NCBI RefSeq assembly: GCF_008120935.1
Contig: NZ_RDBO01000013.1
Coordinates: forward strand, 18,144-50,236
Length of the DNA: 32,093 nucleotides
Direction of reading: 5' to 3'
DNA from: Streptomyces sp. sk2.1
Lineage (GTDB): Bacteria > Actinomycetota > Actinomycetes > Streptomycetales > Streptomycetaceae
Positions 1 through 9,487 of the stretch are shown in pieces. Position 1 is the stretch's first letter. Each line of letters begins with the position of its first letter. The notes below the pieces were generated by a model. The model was not told the DNA's origin. It searched no databases and saw nothing but the letters and a program-made list of their open reading frames with translations. A program made the translations under genes and the position numbers.

Positions 1-2
1 GG

Positions 3-1265
3 TCAGGGGCGGTCGGTGCCGAAGCGGTGGGGCGGGGCCGGGCGCCAGCCCCGGCGGCGTCCCCTGGGCAGGACCACCGCCAGGAAGGCCACCAGCAGGG
101 CCACCGCGCCCGCCGAGGCGGCCACGGCCAGGGCGCGGTCGCGCGCCTGCGGCGAGTCGGGCGGCGGCACGACCGCCGCCGCGGCGTCCTCCGGCCCGGT
201 CGCGGCCCGCTCGTGCTCCTCGGGCAGTACGGCCGACAGCGCCCGCACCGGGTCCACGATCCCCGGCGCGTCGCCCGCCGCCCCGTACGCGGTGCTCTTC
301 AGCCGGTGCGCCAACTGGTCGGCGCTCAGCCGGGGATGGTAGGAGAGGACCAGGGCCGCGGCCCCGGACACGAAGGCCCCGGCCACCGCGTCGCCCCGCC
401 CGACGAACTGCCCGGCGCCGCCCGGCCCCGGCCCCGTCACCGACTCGCCCGGAGCACTCAGCACGGGCCGCGTGCGCCGCCCCTTCGCACCGCCCGGCTC
501 CTCGGGGACCTCCCCGCCCGGCCCCACCGAGGACACGGCGAGCACCCCGGGCAGTGCCGCGGGATAGGCGGGACCGCTCACCGCCTCGGAGGCGCGGCTC
601 TCCCACTCCCGCGCCGACGCGGGCGCCACCACCAGGGCCCCGGCCCGCTGCGCGGCGCCCACGGCGTCCTTCAGTGCCTTCGGCGCCGAGGGGACGCTCA
701 GCGCCACCTGGATGATCCGGGCCCCGGACTTCGTCGCCGCGCGTATCGCCCCGGCCAGCTTCTCGGGCGTCGTGGTGCCGGACCGGTCGGTGGCCCGCAC
801 CGCGACCACCTCGGCCCCGGGGGCGACCCCGGCCGCCTTCGTGCCCGGCTGCGGCCTGCCCGCCACGACGCCGGCGAGGAACGTGCCGTAACCGACGCAG
901 TCGTCCCGCACGGTGCCGCCCGCCATCACGTCCTGCCCGCCGGTGATTCCGCCCTTCAGGGCCGGCACCCGCCGCAGATCCGCCCCGGTGCTGATGACGG
1001 CGACCTTCACCCCCGTGCCCCGGCTGAGCTCCCAGGCCCGGTCGATCCCCAGGAAGCTCTGCGCCCACGGGAGTCGGGCCGACTTCTTGGCGGAGCCCGG
1101 AGTACAGGGACGGCCGTCGGCGAGCGTGGCGGGCACCCCCGGCAACGAGGGGCTGTCCGCCCCCTCCGCCGCGACGGCCGGAGCCGCGGCGGGGGACAGC
1201 AGGAGCAGGGCGGCCAGTGCCACCGGTCCGAGGGCATGGGACACCGGGGGCCTCGAAGATCGCAT
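3..1265 (-). CDS. Catalytically dead mycosin-like (S8 subtilisin-fold) membrane protein
   Basis: A 420-residue protein with the layout of type VII secretion mycosins: an N-terminal hydrophobic signal segment (about residues 11-33), a subtilisin fold (about 70-390), a short disordered stretch, one C-terminal membrane helix (about 388-410) and a basic cytoplasmic tail. The fold is clear from the [20 protein letters not shown] and FVSGAAALV segments. All catalytic positions are changed: Asp is Ser92 (I-S-T-G), His is Tyr126 (G-Y-G-T), the oxyanion Asn is Gln186 and the nucleophile Ser is Ala293 (G-D-A-V-A-G-A where G-T-S-x-A-x-P is expected). I infer a pseudoprotease with a structural or scaffolding role. 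I chose the ATG at 1265 because it puts the signal peptide at the N-terminus; the frame stays open further upstream without a signal-like start. It is divergent from the AAA+/beta-helix gene, which suggests a shared function. Confidence 0.85.
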   Translation of the reverse strand: MRSSRPPVSHALGPVALAALLLLSPAAAPAVAAEGADSPSLPGVPATLADGRPCTPGSAKKSARLPWAQSFLGIDRAWELSRGTGVKVAVISTGADLRRVPALKGGITGGQDVMAGGTVRDDCVGYGTFLAGVVAGRPQPGTKAAGVAPGAEVVAVRATDRSGTTTPEKLAGAIRAATKSGARIIQVALSVPSAPKALKDAVGAAQRAGALVVAPASAREWESRASEAVSGPAYPAALPGVLAVSSVGPGGEVPEEPGGAKGRRTRPVLSAPGESVTGPGPGGAGQFVGRGDAVAGAFVSGAAALVLSYHPRLSADQLAHRLKSTAYGAAGDAPGIVDPVRALSAVLPEEHERAATGPEDAAAAVVPPPDSPQARDRALAVAASAGAVALLVAFLAVVLPRGRRRGWRPAPPHRFGTDRP

Positions 1266-1271
1266 GGGCCG

Positions 1272-1277
1272 ATCGTA
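1272..1277 (-). promoter_or_regulatory. Candidate -10 box for a leaderless mycosin-like transcript
   Basis: On the minus strand the hexamer TACGAT sits six bases upstream of the ATG at 1265, and no Shine-Dalgarno sequence is visible there. A TANNNT box at this distance is the usual arrangement for leaderless actinobacterial transcripts. The box lies within a small inverted repeat, GATCG-TAG-CGATC (1271-1283), which could also be an operator. No convincing -35 element is visible. Confidence 0.4.
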
Positions 1278-1420
1278 GCGATCCCGACGGGCTTTGGAAC
1301 ACCGACCACCATGGCGGGCGACCTGCGACAACAGGCATGATGAGCGCAGTAGTTTCCCATGCCGCACATGCCGCGTGTCCCCGCCCCGTACCCACGGCGC
1401 CGGGGCCGGGAGGTAAGAAC

Positions 1421-4400
1421 GTGTCACGCCAGATGCTCACCGTCGCCGCCGACGGGACGGGCGACCACCGCACCATCGGGGAGGCCGTCGTCCGGGCCCG
1501 TCCCGGCGCCGTCGTCAGCATCGCCCCGGGCCGGTACGAGGAGCGCCTGACGATCTCGGCCGCGATCACCCTGACCGCCGAGGAGGGGCGGGGCACGGTG
1601 GAGCTGGCGCCCCGGCGCGGGACGGCGCTGACCCTCACCGGGGACGCCGTGATGGTCCGGGACCTGGTGCTGCGCGGGCACGACGACGAACTGCCGGTGG
1701 TCGACGCGCCGCGCGGACAGCTCGCGATGGACCGGTGCGACGTCCACGGCTCGTCCTGGTCGGCGCTCTTCGCCCGCGACGAGGGAGCCCTGGCGCTGCG
1801 TCAGTGCCGGATCAGCAACCCCGCGGGCGCCGGCGTGGTGTCCACCTCCGGGGCCGAGAGCTTCCTGGAGGACTGCGTCGTCGAACACCTCGGGACCTCC
1901 GCCGTGGTGGCCGGCGAGCGGGGCCGCATCACCGTACGCGCCGGCCGGCTGCGGGACACCCACGGCAACGGGGTGCTCGCCAACGGGCAGGCGCACGTCC
2001 TGCTGGAGGACTGCGAGATATCGTCCGCCGGCAAACCGGGCGTCGCCGCCGAGGAGGACAGCTCGGTCAGGATGGTGCGCGGCACGATCCACAAGGCCGC
2101 CGTCGGGGTGTTCGTGAACAGCTCCGGACCGGTCGTCCTGGAGGACGTCCTCGTCAGCGACACCACCGGGCACGGATTCGTACTGGGCGCGGGCGGTTCG
2201 GCGACGCTGTCCCGCTGCCGCACCGACCGCACGGAGGGGCACGGCCTGCTGGTCACCGAGCGCAGCCGCGGCGTGTTCGACGAGTGCGCGTTCACCACCG
2301 CCGGGGAACCCGCCGTACGGGTCACCGGCTTCTCCTCGCCGGTCCTGACGAACACCGTCGTCCGGGACGCCAAGGGCATCGGGGTGCTGCTCGACGAGGA
2401 CTCGGCCGCCGAGTTCGACCGGCTCCGGGTCCAGGGCTGCGGCGGGTCCGGCATCGTGATCCGCAGCGGAGCCAACCCGCTGCTGCGGCGCTCCTCCGTC
2501 ACCGGGTCCGGCGGGCACGGTGTGGAGGTCGTCAAGGACGGCCGGGGCCGCCTGGAGGAGAGCGTCGTCGAGGCGTCGGGCCGCTCGGCGGTGCACGTCT
2601 CCGGCCACGGCAACCTGTACCTCGGCAAGGGCCGGCTGAGCGGTTCCGCCGAGGCCGGCGTCGGCATCGGCGCGCTCGGCACGCTCACCCTGCGCGACAC
2701 CGGGATCGAGAAGTCCGGCGGCGCGGGCGTGCACATCGAGGCCGAGGGCGAACTGGCCGCCGTGCGTGCGACGGTGACGGACTCCGGCGAGCACGGCGTG
2801 CTGGTGGCCGCGGGCGCGCGGGCCTCCCTCAACAGCTGCGAGGCGACCGGTTCGGGCGCCGACGGCATCCGGGTGGAGGGCACCGACGCGGTGGCGCTGA
2901 TCGGCTGCACCGTGCGCGGCAACCGGGGCAGCGGGGTGCGCCAGGTGGTGCCCGGCGACCGGCTCGCCGTCGAGGGGCTGACCAGCACGGACAACGGCTC
3001 CCCCGACGCCTGGGGCAGCGAGCGGGACGCGACGGACGGCGGGCGGCTGCCCGGCGGCACGGTCCCGGTGGCGGCCGACTCCCGTGAGGGCTCCGGCCCG
3101 GTGGCCGAACTGGAGTCGCTGATCGGCCTCGACGAGGTCAAACAGCAGGTCCTGACCCTGATCAACCTCAACCGGATGGCACAGCGCCGGGCCAGCATCG
3201 GCATGCCCGCGCCGCCGATGAGCCGGCACCTGGTCTTCGCCGGCCCGCCCGGCACCGGAAAGACCACCGTCGCCCGGCTCTACGGCTCCATCCTCGCGTC
3301 GCTGGGCGTCCTGCGCTCCGGGCACCTGGTGGAGGTGTCGCGCGCCGACCTGGTCGCGCAGATCATCGGCGGGACGGCCATCAAGACCACCGAGACCTTC
3401 AACAAGGCGCTCGGCGGGGTCCTGTTCGTCGACGAGGCGTACACCCTGCTCTCCGACGGCGGCGGGGGCGGCGCCGACTTCGGGCGCGAGGCGATCGACA
3501 CCCTGGTCAAGCTGATGGAGGACCACCGCGACGACGTGGTGGTGGTGGCGGCCGGATACCCGAAGGAGATGACGGAGTTCCTGGCGTCCAACCCGGGACT
3601 CGCCTCCCGCTTCACCCGCAGCGTCGAGTTCACCGACTACACCTCGGACGAACTGGTCACGATCGTGGAGCGGATGTGCACCGGCCACCACTACGAACTG
3701 GACCCGGCGGCCCGCACCGCGCTGCGCACCCGCTTCGACCGGATCCCCCGTGACGCGGGCTTCGGCAACGGCCGCACCGCCCGCAAGGTCTTCGAGGAGA
3801 TGGTGGACCGGCAGGCGTCCCGCCTGGCCGCCCTGCCGGAGGCCGGGGAACGGGACCTGGCCCTGCTGACCGCACCGGACGTGGGCCTCCCGGAGGGCGG
3901 CACGCCGGACGGCGAACAGGACGATGCCCCGCTGCTGCGGCTGGAGTCCCTGGTGGGCCTCGCGGACGTCAAGCGCGAGGTGGGCGACCTGGTCAACCTG
4001 CTCGCCACCGCACGGCGCAGGAAGGAGGCCGGACTGCCCGCGCCCCGGATCGGCAACCACCTGGTCTTCGCGGGCCCGCCCGGCACCGGCAAGACGACGG
4101 TGGCCCGGCTCTACGGCGAACTGCTGGCCTCCCTGGGCGTGCTGCCGCGCGGCCAGCTCGTCGAGGTCTCGCGCGCGGACCTGGTGGGCCGCTGGGTCGG
4201 ACACACGGCGCAACTGACCCGGGAGGCCTTCGAACGGGCCCTGGGCGGCGTCCTGTTCATCGACGAGGCGTACACCCTGACCCCCCGCTCGGCCGGGGCC
4301 GCGGACTTCGGGCAGGAGGCGGTGGACACCCTGCTGAAGCTGATGGAGGACCACCGGGACGAGGTGGTCGTGATCGTCGCCGGCTACACCGACGAGATGA

Positions 4401-4723
4401 ACCGCTTCCTGGGCTCCAACCCCGGCCTGGCCTCGCGCTTCCCCCGGCACATCGCGTTCCCCGACTACTCCTCGGACGAACTGGTCACGATCGTCCGCAG
4501 GCACGCGGCCGAGAACGGCTACGAGTGCGCGCCGGGCACGGCGAACGCCCTGCGGGAACACTTCGACACCATCCCCAGGGGCGCGGGCTTCGGCAACGCG
4601 CGGCTCGCACGGCAGACCCTGGAACGGATGATGACCCGGCAGGCGGGACGGCTGAGCGCGGTCCCCGTCCCCAGCATGGACGACCTGCGGCTCCTGCTCC
4701 CCGAGGACCTCTCCGACCGCTGA
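1421..4723 (+). CDS. Right-handed beta-helix protein with two CbxX/EccA-type AAA+ ATPase domains
   Basis: The GTG at 1421 follows a good GGGAGGT ribosome-binding site and gives 1100 residues. Residues about 20-545 are repeated short units (patterns such as SGxGHGVxV, LExCxI and GxGVxV) typical of the parallel beta-helix (pectin-lyase-like) fold. Two AAA+ domains of the CbxX/CfxQ/SpoVK family follow. Each has Walker [10 protein letters not shown] (about residues 607-615 and 885-893), Walker B GVLF(V/I)DEAYTL (about 666-675 and 943-952) and a GLASRF arginine-finger segment. EccA, the cytosolic chaperone-ATPase of type VII secretion, has the same AAA+ family. With the divergent mycosin-like gene this suggests a T7SS-related or envelope-assembly role, but that is inference: no EccB/C/D/E or WXG100 gene lies in the window. 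It looks unrelated to the biosynthetic cluster to its right. Confidence 0.85.
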   Translation: MSRQMLTVAADGTGDHRTIGEAVVRARPGAVVSIAPGRYEERLTISAAITLTAEEGRGTVELAPRRGTALTLTGDAVMVRDLVLRGHDDELPVVDAPRGQLAMDRCDVHGSSWSALFARDEGALALRQCRISNPAGAGVVSTSGAESFLEDCVVEHLGTSAVVAGERGRITVRAGRLRDTHGNGVLANGQAHVLLEDCEISSAGKPGVAAEEDSSVRMVRGTIHKAAVGVFVNSSGPVVLEDVLVSDTTGHGFVLGAGGSATLSRCRTDRTEGHGLLVTERSRGVFDECAFTTAGEPAVRVTGFSSPVLTNTVVRDAKGIGVLLDEDSAAEFDRLRVQGCGGSGIVIRSGANPLLRRSSVTGSGGHGVEVVKDGRGRLEESVVEASGRSAVHVSGHGNLYLGKGRLSGSAEAGVGIGALGTLTLRDTGIEKSGGAGVHIEAEGELAAVRATVTDSGEHGVLVAAGARASLNSCEATGSGADGIRVEGTDAVALIGCTVRGNRGSGVRQVVPGDRLAVEGLTSTDNGSPDAWGSERDATDGGRLPGGTVPVAADSREGSGPVAELESLIGLDEVKQQVLTLINLNRMAQRRASIGMPAPPMSRHLVFAGPPGTGKTTVARLYGSILASLGVLRSGHLVEVSRADLVAQIIGGTAIKTTETFNKALGGVLFVDEAYTLLSDGGGGGADFGREAIDTLVKLMEDHRDDVVVVAAGYPKEMTEFLASNPGLASRFTRSVEFTDYTSDELVTIVERMCTGHHYELDPAARTALRTRFDRIPRDAGFGNGRTARKVFEEMVDRQASRLAALPEAGERDLALLTAPDVGLPEGGTPDGEQDDAPLLRLESLVGLADVKREVGDLVNLLATARRRKEAGLPAPRIGNHLVFAGPPGTGKTTVARLYGELLASLGVLPRGQLVEVSRADLVGRWVGHTAQLTREAFERALGGVLFIDEAYTLTPRSAGAADFGQEAVDTLLKLMEDHRDEVVVIVAGYTDEMNRFLGSNPGLASRFPRHIAFPDYSSDELVTIVRRHAAENGYECAPGTANALREHFDTIPRGAGFGNARLARQTLERMMTRQAGRLSAVPVPSMDDLRLLLPEDLSDR

Positions 4724-4786
4724 CGGCGGGGCCGGCCGGCGCGCCCGCGAACCGGAGGTCCCGCCCGTGTCCCGTTGGAAGGCCGC

Positions 4787-4836
4787 TCGAACCCAGGTCG
4801 AGGTACGGGGGCGTGCGGGGCGAACGGGGCTAGCGT
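4787..4836 (+). promoter_or_regulatory. Candidate SARP-binding repeats and -10 box upstream of the SARP gene
   Basis: TCGAACC starts at 4787 and TCGAGGT at 4798, exactly 11 bp apart. This spacing and the TCGA core match the heptameric direct repeats bound by OmpR-type SARP regulators. A weaker third match, GCGAACG, begins at 4820, again in 11-bp register. A possible -10 hexamer TAGCGT lies at 4831-4836. The arrangement suggests autoregulation or control by another SARP of the cluster. This site sits in the 171-bp gap before the GTG at 4895. Confidence 0.45.
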
Positions 4837-4894
4837 GCGGAACGCCGACGGCTTCGAGCTCGGGGGAATCGACCGGGCAAGCGGGGAGGAAATC

Positions 4895-5716
4895 GTGGAG
4901 ATTCAGGTTCTGGGTCCACTGAGTGCCGACGTCAACGGAGTGTCGATCGTTCCGACCGCGGGAAAGCCGCGCCAGATCCTGGCGCTGCTCTCCTTCTATC
5001 CGGGCCGGGTCATGCCCGTGCCCACGCTCATGGAGGAGATCTGGGGCACCAACCTGCCCCAGAGCGCCATGACCACGCTGCAGACGTACATCCTGCAGCT
5101 GCGTCGCAGGCTGGGCACCGCGATGGGGCCCGACGCACCCGGCACCGCCAAGGAGGTGCTGGCCACCCGGCACGGCGGCTATCTGCTGCAGATCCCGCCG
5201 GAGTCCGTGGACGTGCACCGCTACGAGCGGCTGGTGGCCGCGGGGCAGAGCGCCTTCGACGAGGGCGAGGACGTACGGGCCGGGAAGCTGTATCGCGAGG
5301 CGCTCGCGATGTGGCAGGGAACGGCACTCGTGGACGTACGGGTCGGCTCGATCCTGGAGATCGAGGTACTGCGGCTGGAGGAGAGCCGGCTGGTGACCGT
5401 CGAACGGCGCATCGACGCCGACCTCCGGCTCGGCCGGCACAGCGAACTCCTCGCGGAACTCACCGATCTGATCGCCCGTCACCCCCAGCACGAGGGGCTG
5501 CACTCGCAGGCGATGGTGGCGCTGTACCGCTCCGGGCGCCAGGCCACCGCGCTGGACGTCTACCGCAGGCTGCGGACCCGGCTCATCGAGGAGCTGGGCG
5601 TGGAGCCCTCGCCGCAGATCCAGCGGCTGCACCAGGCGATGCTCACCGTCGACCCGGCGCTGGACGTCATCTGCGGACCGCGCCGCGGCTCCACCTTCGA
5701 TCTGTACGCGGCCTGA
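4895..5716 (+). CDS. SARP-family pathway-specific transcriptional activator
   Basis: A 273-residue Streptomyces antibiotic regulatory protein of the small ActII-ORF4/DnrI type. The N-terminal winged-helix DNA-binding domain (about residues 1-100) starts at once with VEIQVLGPL and includes the TLQTYILQLRRRLG recognition segment. The bacterial transcriptional activation domain (about 100-250) shows the family's LYREALAMWQGTAL and LGRHSELLAEL segments and the GVEPSPQIQRLHQAML end. There is no NB-ARC or TPR extension. I chose the GTG at 4895 because it follows GGGAGGA and begins the conserved domain; upstream in-frame codons encode no recognisable sequence. It opens the type II PKS operon and is the most likely activator of the cluster, consistent with SARP-like repeats before this gene and before the ligase gene. 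Confidence 0.93.
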   Translation: MEIQVLGPLSADVNGVSIVPTAGKPRQILALLSFYPGRVMPVPTLMEEIWGTNLPQSAMTTLQTYILQLRRRLGTAMGPDAPGTAKEVLATRHGGYLLQIPPESVDVHRYERLVAAGQSAFDEGEDVRAGKLYREALAMWQGTALVDVRVGSILEIEVLRLEESRLVTVERRIDADLRLGRHSELLAELTDLIARHPQHEGLHSQAMVALYRSGRQATALDVYRRLRTRLIEELGVEPSPQIQRLHQAMLTVDPALDVICGPRRGSTFDLYAA

Positions 5717-5745
5717 CGAACCCGCCCACGAGGGAGGCACAGCAG

Positions 5746-6507
5746 ATGCCCGACGAACAGCCCGTACGGCTCCACTGTTTCGCACACGCCGGAGCAGGCG
5801 TCTCGTCCTTCTACGGCTGGCCCCGCGACCTGGGCCCCGGCGTCGAGCCGGTGCCCAGGCTGCTGCCGGGGCGCGAGGCCAGGCGCCGCGAGCCCCGGAT
5901 CACCGGGCGCGAGGCACTGCTGGCCGATGTGATGGGCACCTTCGCCCCGGCCCCGGACGTCCCGTACGTGCTGTACGGGCACAGCCTCGGCGCGATGATC
6001 GCCTACACCGTCACCCGGGCCCTGCACGAGGCCGGGCTGCCCGGCCCCGCGCTGCTGGCCGTCGGGGCCTGTCCGCCGCCCGACTCCGCGTCCGAACTCT
6101 CGGACTCCGCCGGGGAACCGGACGAGCACCTGCTGAAGCTGCTCGGCGAGGTCGGCGCCCTCCCGGAGGGGGCCGAGCCCGGCGGGTTCTGGCACCGGGC
6201 CGTGCTGCCGGTGCTGCGCGACGACCTGACACTTGCCGACGACCTGCGGACCGGTGCCCGCGAACCGGTCGGGGGCGCACCGCTGTCCGTGCCGCTGCTG
6301 GTCGTCGCCGGGGCGGACGACCCGCTGGCCCAGCCGGACGTGATGGCGGGCTGGCGGCGCTGGACCACGGGACGGGTGGTGACCCGGACCGTGCCCGGCG
6401 ACCACTTCTTCGTACGCGGACGCGAGCTGCCGCGCCTGCTCGGGCGGGCCTGCCGTGTCGTACGGCGCACCGCACCGGCCCCCGCCGCAGTCGCGGCCCG
6501 CGGCTGA
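5746..6507 (+). CDS. Type II (editing) thioesterase
   Basis: A 253-residue alpha/beta hydrolase of the stand-alone thioesterase family that clears misprimed or stalled acyl chains from PKS and NRPS carrier proteins. Visible marks are the N-terminal [15 protein letters not shown] segment (family: PHAGG...SFYxxW), the nucleophile elbow YGHSLGA with Ser80, the Asp segment AGADDPLA (Asp191/192) and the catalytic His220 in GDHFF. The ATG at 5746 follows GGGAGG. It lies 29 bp after the SARP gene and 43 bp before KS-alpha, so it is probably co-transcribed. Such enzymes usually serve modular PKS/NRPS lines, so the likely client is the giant gene at the right end, although it sits among the type II PKS genes. 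Confidence 0.92.
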   Translation: MPDEQPVRLHCFAHAGAGVSSFYGWPRDLGPGVEPVPRLLPGREARRREPRITGREALLADVMGTFAPAPDVPYVLYGHSLGAMIAYTVTRALHEAGLPGPALLAVGACPPPDSASELSDSAGEPDEHLLKLLGEVGALPEGAEPGGFWHRAVLPVLRDDLTLADDLRTGAREPVGGAPLSVPLLVVAGADDPLAQPDVMAGWRRWTTGRVVTRTVPGDHFFVRGRELPRLLGRACRVVRRTAPAPAAVAARG

Positions 6508-6536
6508 CCGCCGCCCACCACAGGAGGACACACACC

Positions 6537-6554
6537 ATGAGGGACAGCCGATGA
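6537..6554 (+). other. Five-codon upstream reading frame overlapping the KS-alpha start
   Basis: A strong AGGAGG (6522-6527) stands nine bases before an ATG at 6537. That frame encodes only MRDSR, then stops at a TGA overlapping the KS-alpha ATG (ATGA, 6551-6554). KS-alpha has its own weaker GAGGGA six bases upstream. The layout would allow reinitiation or translational coupling, or may just be a relic of a moved start site. Confidence 0.35.
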
Positions 6555-7816
6555 GACGCGTCGTCATCACCGGGATAGGGGTGGTCGCACCCGGCGGGGT
6601 GGGCACCAGGGCGTTCTGGTCACTGCTGACGGAGGGCCGCACCGCGACCCGCCGCATCACTCTCTTCGACGCCTCCTCGTTCCGTTCGCAGATCGCGGCC
6701 GAGGTCGACTTCGACCCGGCCGGGCACGGCTTCGGTCCGCAGGAGGCCCGCCGACTGGATCGCGCGGCCCAGTTCGCGCTGGTCGCCGCCCGCGAGGCGG
6801 TCGCCGACAGCGGCCTGACCCCGGCCGACGGCGCGGAGCGCACCGGGGTCACCCTGGGCAGCGCCGTCGGGTGCAGCACCGGGCTCGACGAGAGCTACGC
6901 GCACGTCAGCGAGCGCGGCGGCCACTGGCTCCTGGATCACACCAGGGCCGAGGAACGGCTCGCCGACTACCTCGTGCCCAGCTCCCTGGCCGTCGAGGTG
7001 GCGCGCGACATCGGCGCGCAGGGGCCCGTCGCGGTCGTCTCCACCGGCTGCACCTCCGGCCTGGACTCGCTCGGCCACGCCGCCGAACTCATCCGCGAGG
7101 GCAGCGCCGACGTGATGGTGGCGGGCGCCTCGGAGGCCCCGGTCACCCCGATCACCCTGGCGTCCTTCGACGCGATCCGTGCCACGTCCGCGCGCAACGA
7201 CGAGCCGGAGACCGCCTCCCGCCCCTTCGACCGCACCCGCAACGGCTTCGTGCTCGGCGAGGGCAGCGCGGTGCTCGTCCTGGAGGAGCACGGGCACGCG
7301 CTGCGGCGCGGCGCCCATGTGTACGCGGAGATCGCGGGCTTCGCGAGCCGCTCCAACGCGTACCACATGACGGGGCTGCGCCCGGACGGCGGCGAGATGG
7401 CCGAGGCGATCAGGGTCGCCCTGGACGAGGCACGCCTGGACGCCACGGCCGTCGACTACATCAACGCCCACGGATCGGGCACCAAGCAGAACGACAAGCA
7501 CGAGACGGCGGCGTTCAAGCGCAGCCTGGGCGAGCACGCCCACCGGGTGCCGGTCAGCTCCATCAAGTCGATGATCGGCCACTCGCTGGGCGCGATCGGC
7601 TCCCTGGAGATCGCCGCCAGCGCCCTGGCCATCGAGCACGACACCGTGCCGCCGACGGCCAACCTGCACGACCAGGACCCCGCCTGCGACCTCGACTACA
7701 CCCCGCTCGTCGCCCGTCGGCAGCGCACCGACACGGTGCTCAGCGTCGGCAGCGGCTTCGGCGGCTTCCAGAGCGCGATGGTGCTGACCAACCGGTACAC
7801 GGGGGTGGCCGCATGA
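6551..7816 (+). CDS. Type II polyketide synthase ketosynthase alpha subunit
   Basis: A 421-residue ketosynthase that, with the next protein, catalyses repeated decarboxylative Claisen condensations of malonyl-ACP into a poly-beta-ketone. It starts [15 protein letters not shown], carries the active-site Cys167 in [11 protein letters not shown], and has the two catalytic His segments [11 protein letters not shown] and [10 protein letters not shown], ending in the SGFGGFQSA motif. The length is the normal one for KS-alpha. I chose the ATG at 6551 because the conserved start follows immediately and GAGGGA lies six bases upstream. The stop overlaps the next start by ATGA, coupling translation to the CLF. 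The CTSGLDS context marks an aromatic type II system rather than a fatty-acid FabF. Confidence 0.96.
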   Translation: MRRVVITGIGVVAPGGVGTRAFWSLLTEGRTATRRITLFDASSFRSQIAAEVDFDPAGHGFGPQEARRLDRAAQFALVAAREAVADSGLTPADGAERTGVTLGSAVGCSTGLDESYAHVSERGGHWLLDHTRAEERLADYLVPSSLAVEVARDIGAQGPVAVVSTGCTSGLDSLGHAAELIREGSADVMVAGASEAPVTPITLASFDAIRATSARNDEPETASRPFDRTRNGFVLGEGSAVLVLEEHGHALRRGAHVYAEIAGFASRSNAYHMTGLRPDGGEMAEAIRVALDEARLDATAVDYINAHGSGTKQNDKHETAAFKRSLGEHAHRVPVSSIKSMIGHSLGAIGSLEIAASALAIEHDTVPPTANLHDQDPACDLDYTPLVARRQRTDTVLSVGSGFGGFQSAMVLTNRYTGVAA

Positions 7817-9069
7817 CCGCCGTGGCCGCCGAGGAGGCGGGGCTGATCGGCGTCCGCGGCGTGGAGGCGGCCGTCACCGGCATCGGTGTCGTGGCGCCCG
7901 GCGGCGTCGGCACGGAGCAGTGGTGGGCGGCCGTGCTGCGCGGCGAGAACGCCATCGGACCCGTCACCCGTTTCGACGCCTCCGGCTACCCCGCCCGGCT
8001 CGCCGGGGAGGTCACCGGGTTCGTCGACGAGGACCACGTGGCGAGCCGGCTGCTCCCGCAGACCGACCGGGTGACCCGGTTCTCGCTCGCCGCCGCCGCG
8101 CAGGCGCTGGAGGACGCGGACCTCGACCCGGAACGACTGCCCGACTACGCGGTCGGCGTCGTCACCGCCAACGCCACCGGCGGCTTCGAGTTCGGGCAGC
8201 ACGAGCTCCAGGCGCTGTGGAGCAAGGGCAGCCGGCACGTCGGCGCCTACCAGTCCTTCGCCTGGTTCTACGCCGCGAACTCCGGCCAGATCTCCATCCG
8301 GCACAAACTGCGCGGCCCCAGCGGGGTCGTCGTCTCCGAGCAGGCGGGCGGCCTCGACGCCGTCGCCCAGGCCCGCCGCCAACTGCGCAAGGGCGTCCGG
8401 GCCGTGGTCACCGGCGGCGTCGACTCGGCGCTGTGCCCCTGGGGCTGGACGGCGTATCTGGCCGGCGGCGGACTGAGCACGGGCGACGACCCGGACCGGG
8501 CCTACCTGCCGTTCGACGCCCACGCGTCGGGCCATGTCGTCGGCGAGGGCGGTGCGCTGTTCGTCCTGGAGGACGGGGACGCCGCCCGCAGCCGCGGCGC
8601 CGCGGTCCACGGCACGGTCGCGGGCTGCGCCGCCACGTTCGACCCGGCGCCCGGCACCGGGGAGCCCCGGCTGCGGGCCGCCGCCGAACTGGCCCTGGCG
8701 GACGCCGGGATCACCCCCGGCGAGGTCGACGTGGTGTTCGCCGACGCGGCGGGCGAACGGGACGCCGACCGGGCCGAGGCCCGGGCGCTGACCGAGCTGT
8801 TCGGACCGTACGGGGTGCCGGTCACCGCGCCCAAGTCGATGACCGGCCGGCTCTCGGCGGGGGGTTCCGCCCTCGATCTGGCGGCCGCCCTGCTCGCCCT
8901 GCGCGACCAGGTGATCCCGCCGACGACCGGCACCGCGCGACCCGCCGAGGACTGCCCCGTCGACCTGGTGATCGGCGCGCCGCGCCGGGCCGAACTGCGG
9001 ACCGCACTGGTACTGGCCCGCGGCCGCGGCGGGTTCAACGCGGCCACCGTGGTGCGCGCCGCACGCTGA
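7813..9069 (+). CDS. Type II polyketide synthase chain-length factor (KS-beta)
   Basis: A 418-residue partner of KS-alpha with the thiolase fold ([14 protein letters not shown] start and GGFNAATV end). The active-site Cys is replaced by Gln177 in [10 protein letters not shown], the hallmark of KS-beta/CLF, which sets chain length and supports starter generation by malonyl-ACP decarboxylation. The ATG at 7813 overlaps the KS-alpha stop, as usual for this heterodimer. A 122-bp spacer then separates it from the ACP gene. Chain length cannot be told reliably by eye from the gate residues. Confidence 0.96.
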   Translation: MTAVAAEEAGLIGVRGVEAAVTGIGVVAPGGVGTEQWWAAVLRGENAIGPVTRFDASGYPARLAGEVTGFVDEDHVASRLLPQTDRVTRFSLAAAAQALEDADLDPERLPDYAVGVVTANATGGFEFGQHELQALWSKGSRHVGAYQSFAWFYAANSGQISIRHKLRGPSGVVVSEQAGGLDAVAQARRQLRKGVRAVVTGGVDSALCPWGWTAYLAGGGLSTGDDPDRAYLPFDAHASGHVVGEGGALFVLEDGDAARSRGAAVHGTVAGCAATFDPAPGTGEPRLRAAAELALADAGITPGEVDVVFADAAGERDADRAEARALTELFGPYGVPVTAPKSMTGRLSAGGSALDLAAALLALRDQVIPPTTGTARPAEDCPVDLVIGAPRRAELRTALVLARGRGGFNAATVVRAAR

Positions 9070-9073
9070 GAAC

Positions 9074-9094
9074 CGGTCGGGCGGCCACCGACCG
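9074..9094 (+). other. Small hairpin after the CLF stop
   Basis: CGGTCGG and CCGACCG form a seven-base stem with a seven-base loop, five bases after the CLF stop in the 122-bp gap before the ACP gene. No T-run follows. It may partly end transcription or stabilise the 3' end of the KS transcript, or be chance in GC-rich DNA. Confidence 0.3.
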
Positions 9095-9191
9095 ACCCGC
9101 GTACCACCCGCGCACCGATCCGCGCCCGCACCGCGCACCGCCCCCCGACCGGGTCGCACACCGACCCACGACCGAGGAGAAAGGCACTTCT

Positions 9192-9455
9192 GTGGACCGG
9201 CTGGAGCTCACCGAACTGACCGTCCTGCTGCGCACCTGCGCGGGCGAGGGCGAGGGCGTCGACCTGGACGGCGACGTCCTCGACACCCTCTTCCTCGACC
9301 TGGGCTACGACTCGCTCGCCCTGCTGCAGGTCACCGGCATCATCGAACGCGACTACGAGGTGATGCTGGACGAGGAGGTGCTGGAGGACGCGGAGACCCC
9401 GCGCCAGTACCTCGACCTGGTCAACCGTGCCCTGTCCGCACGGGCCGCCGCCTGA
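9192..9455 (+). CDS. Type II PKS acyl carrier protein
   Basis: An 87-residue acidic carrier protein with the phosphopantetheine Ser41 in LGYDSLALLQ, the normal size for an aromatic PKS ACP. It carries the growing chain for the KS-alpha/CLF pair and completes the minimal PKS. I chose the GTG at 9192, which follows a GAGGAGAAAGG ribosome-binding site by six bases. The 122-bp gap before it is large for this operon and is arginine-rich nonsense in the open frame, so it is not coding. Confidence 0.95.
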   Translation: MDRLELTELTVLLRTCAGEGEGVDLDGDVLDTLFLDLGYDSLALLQVTGIIERDYEVMLDEEVLEDAETPRQYLDLVNRALSARAAA

Positions 9456-9487
9456 CGTACTGTCACGAATTCGTCGAGGAGCCGACC

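Noticed and set aside
1217..1420. N-terminal extension of the beta-helix/AAA+ protein to an earlier in-frame start
   Set aside because: It would overlap the divergent mycosin-like gene, and the added residues look random. The GTG at 1421 has a good ribosome-binding site.
1424..5785. Minus-strand open frame of 1453 codons opposite the beta-helix/AAA+ and SARP genes
   Set aside because: It spans two well-supported genes and their gap and has no recognisable domain; it is a composition artefact.
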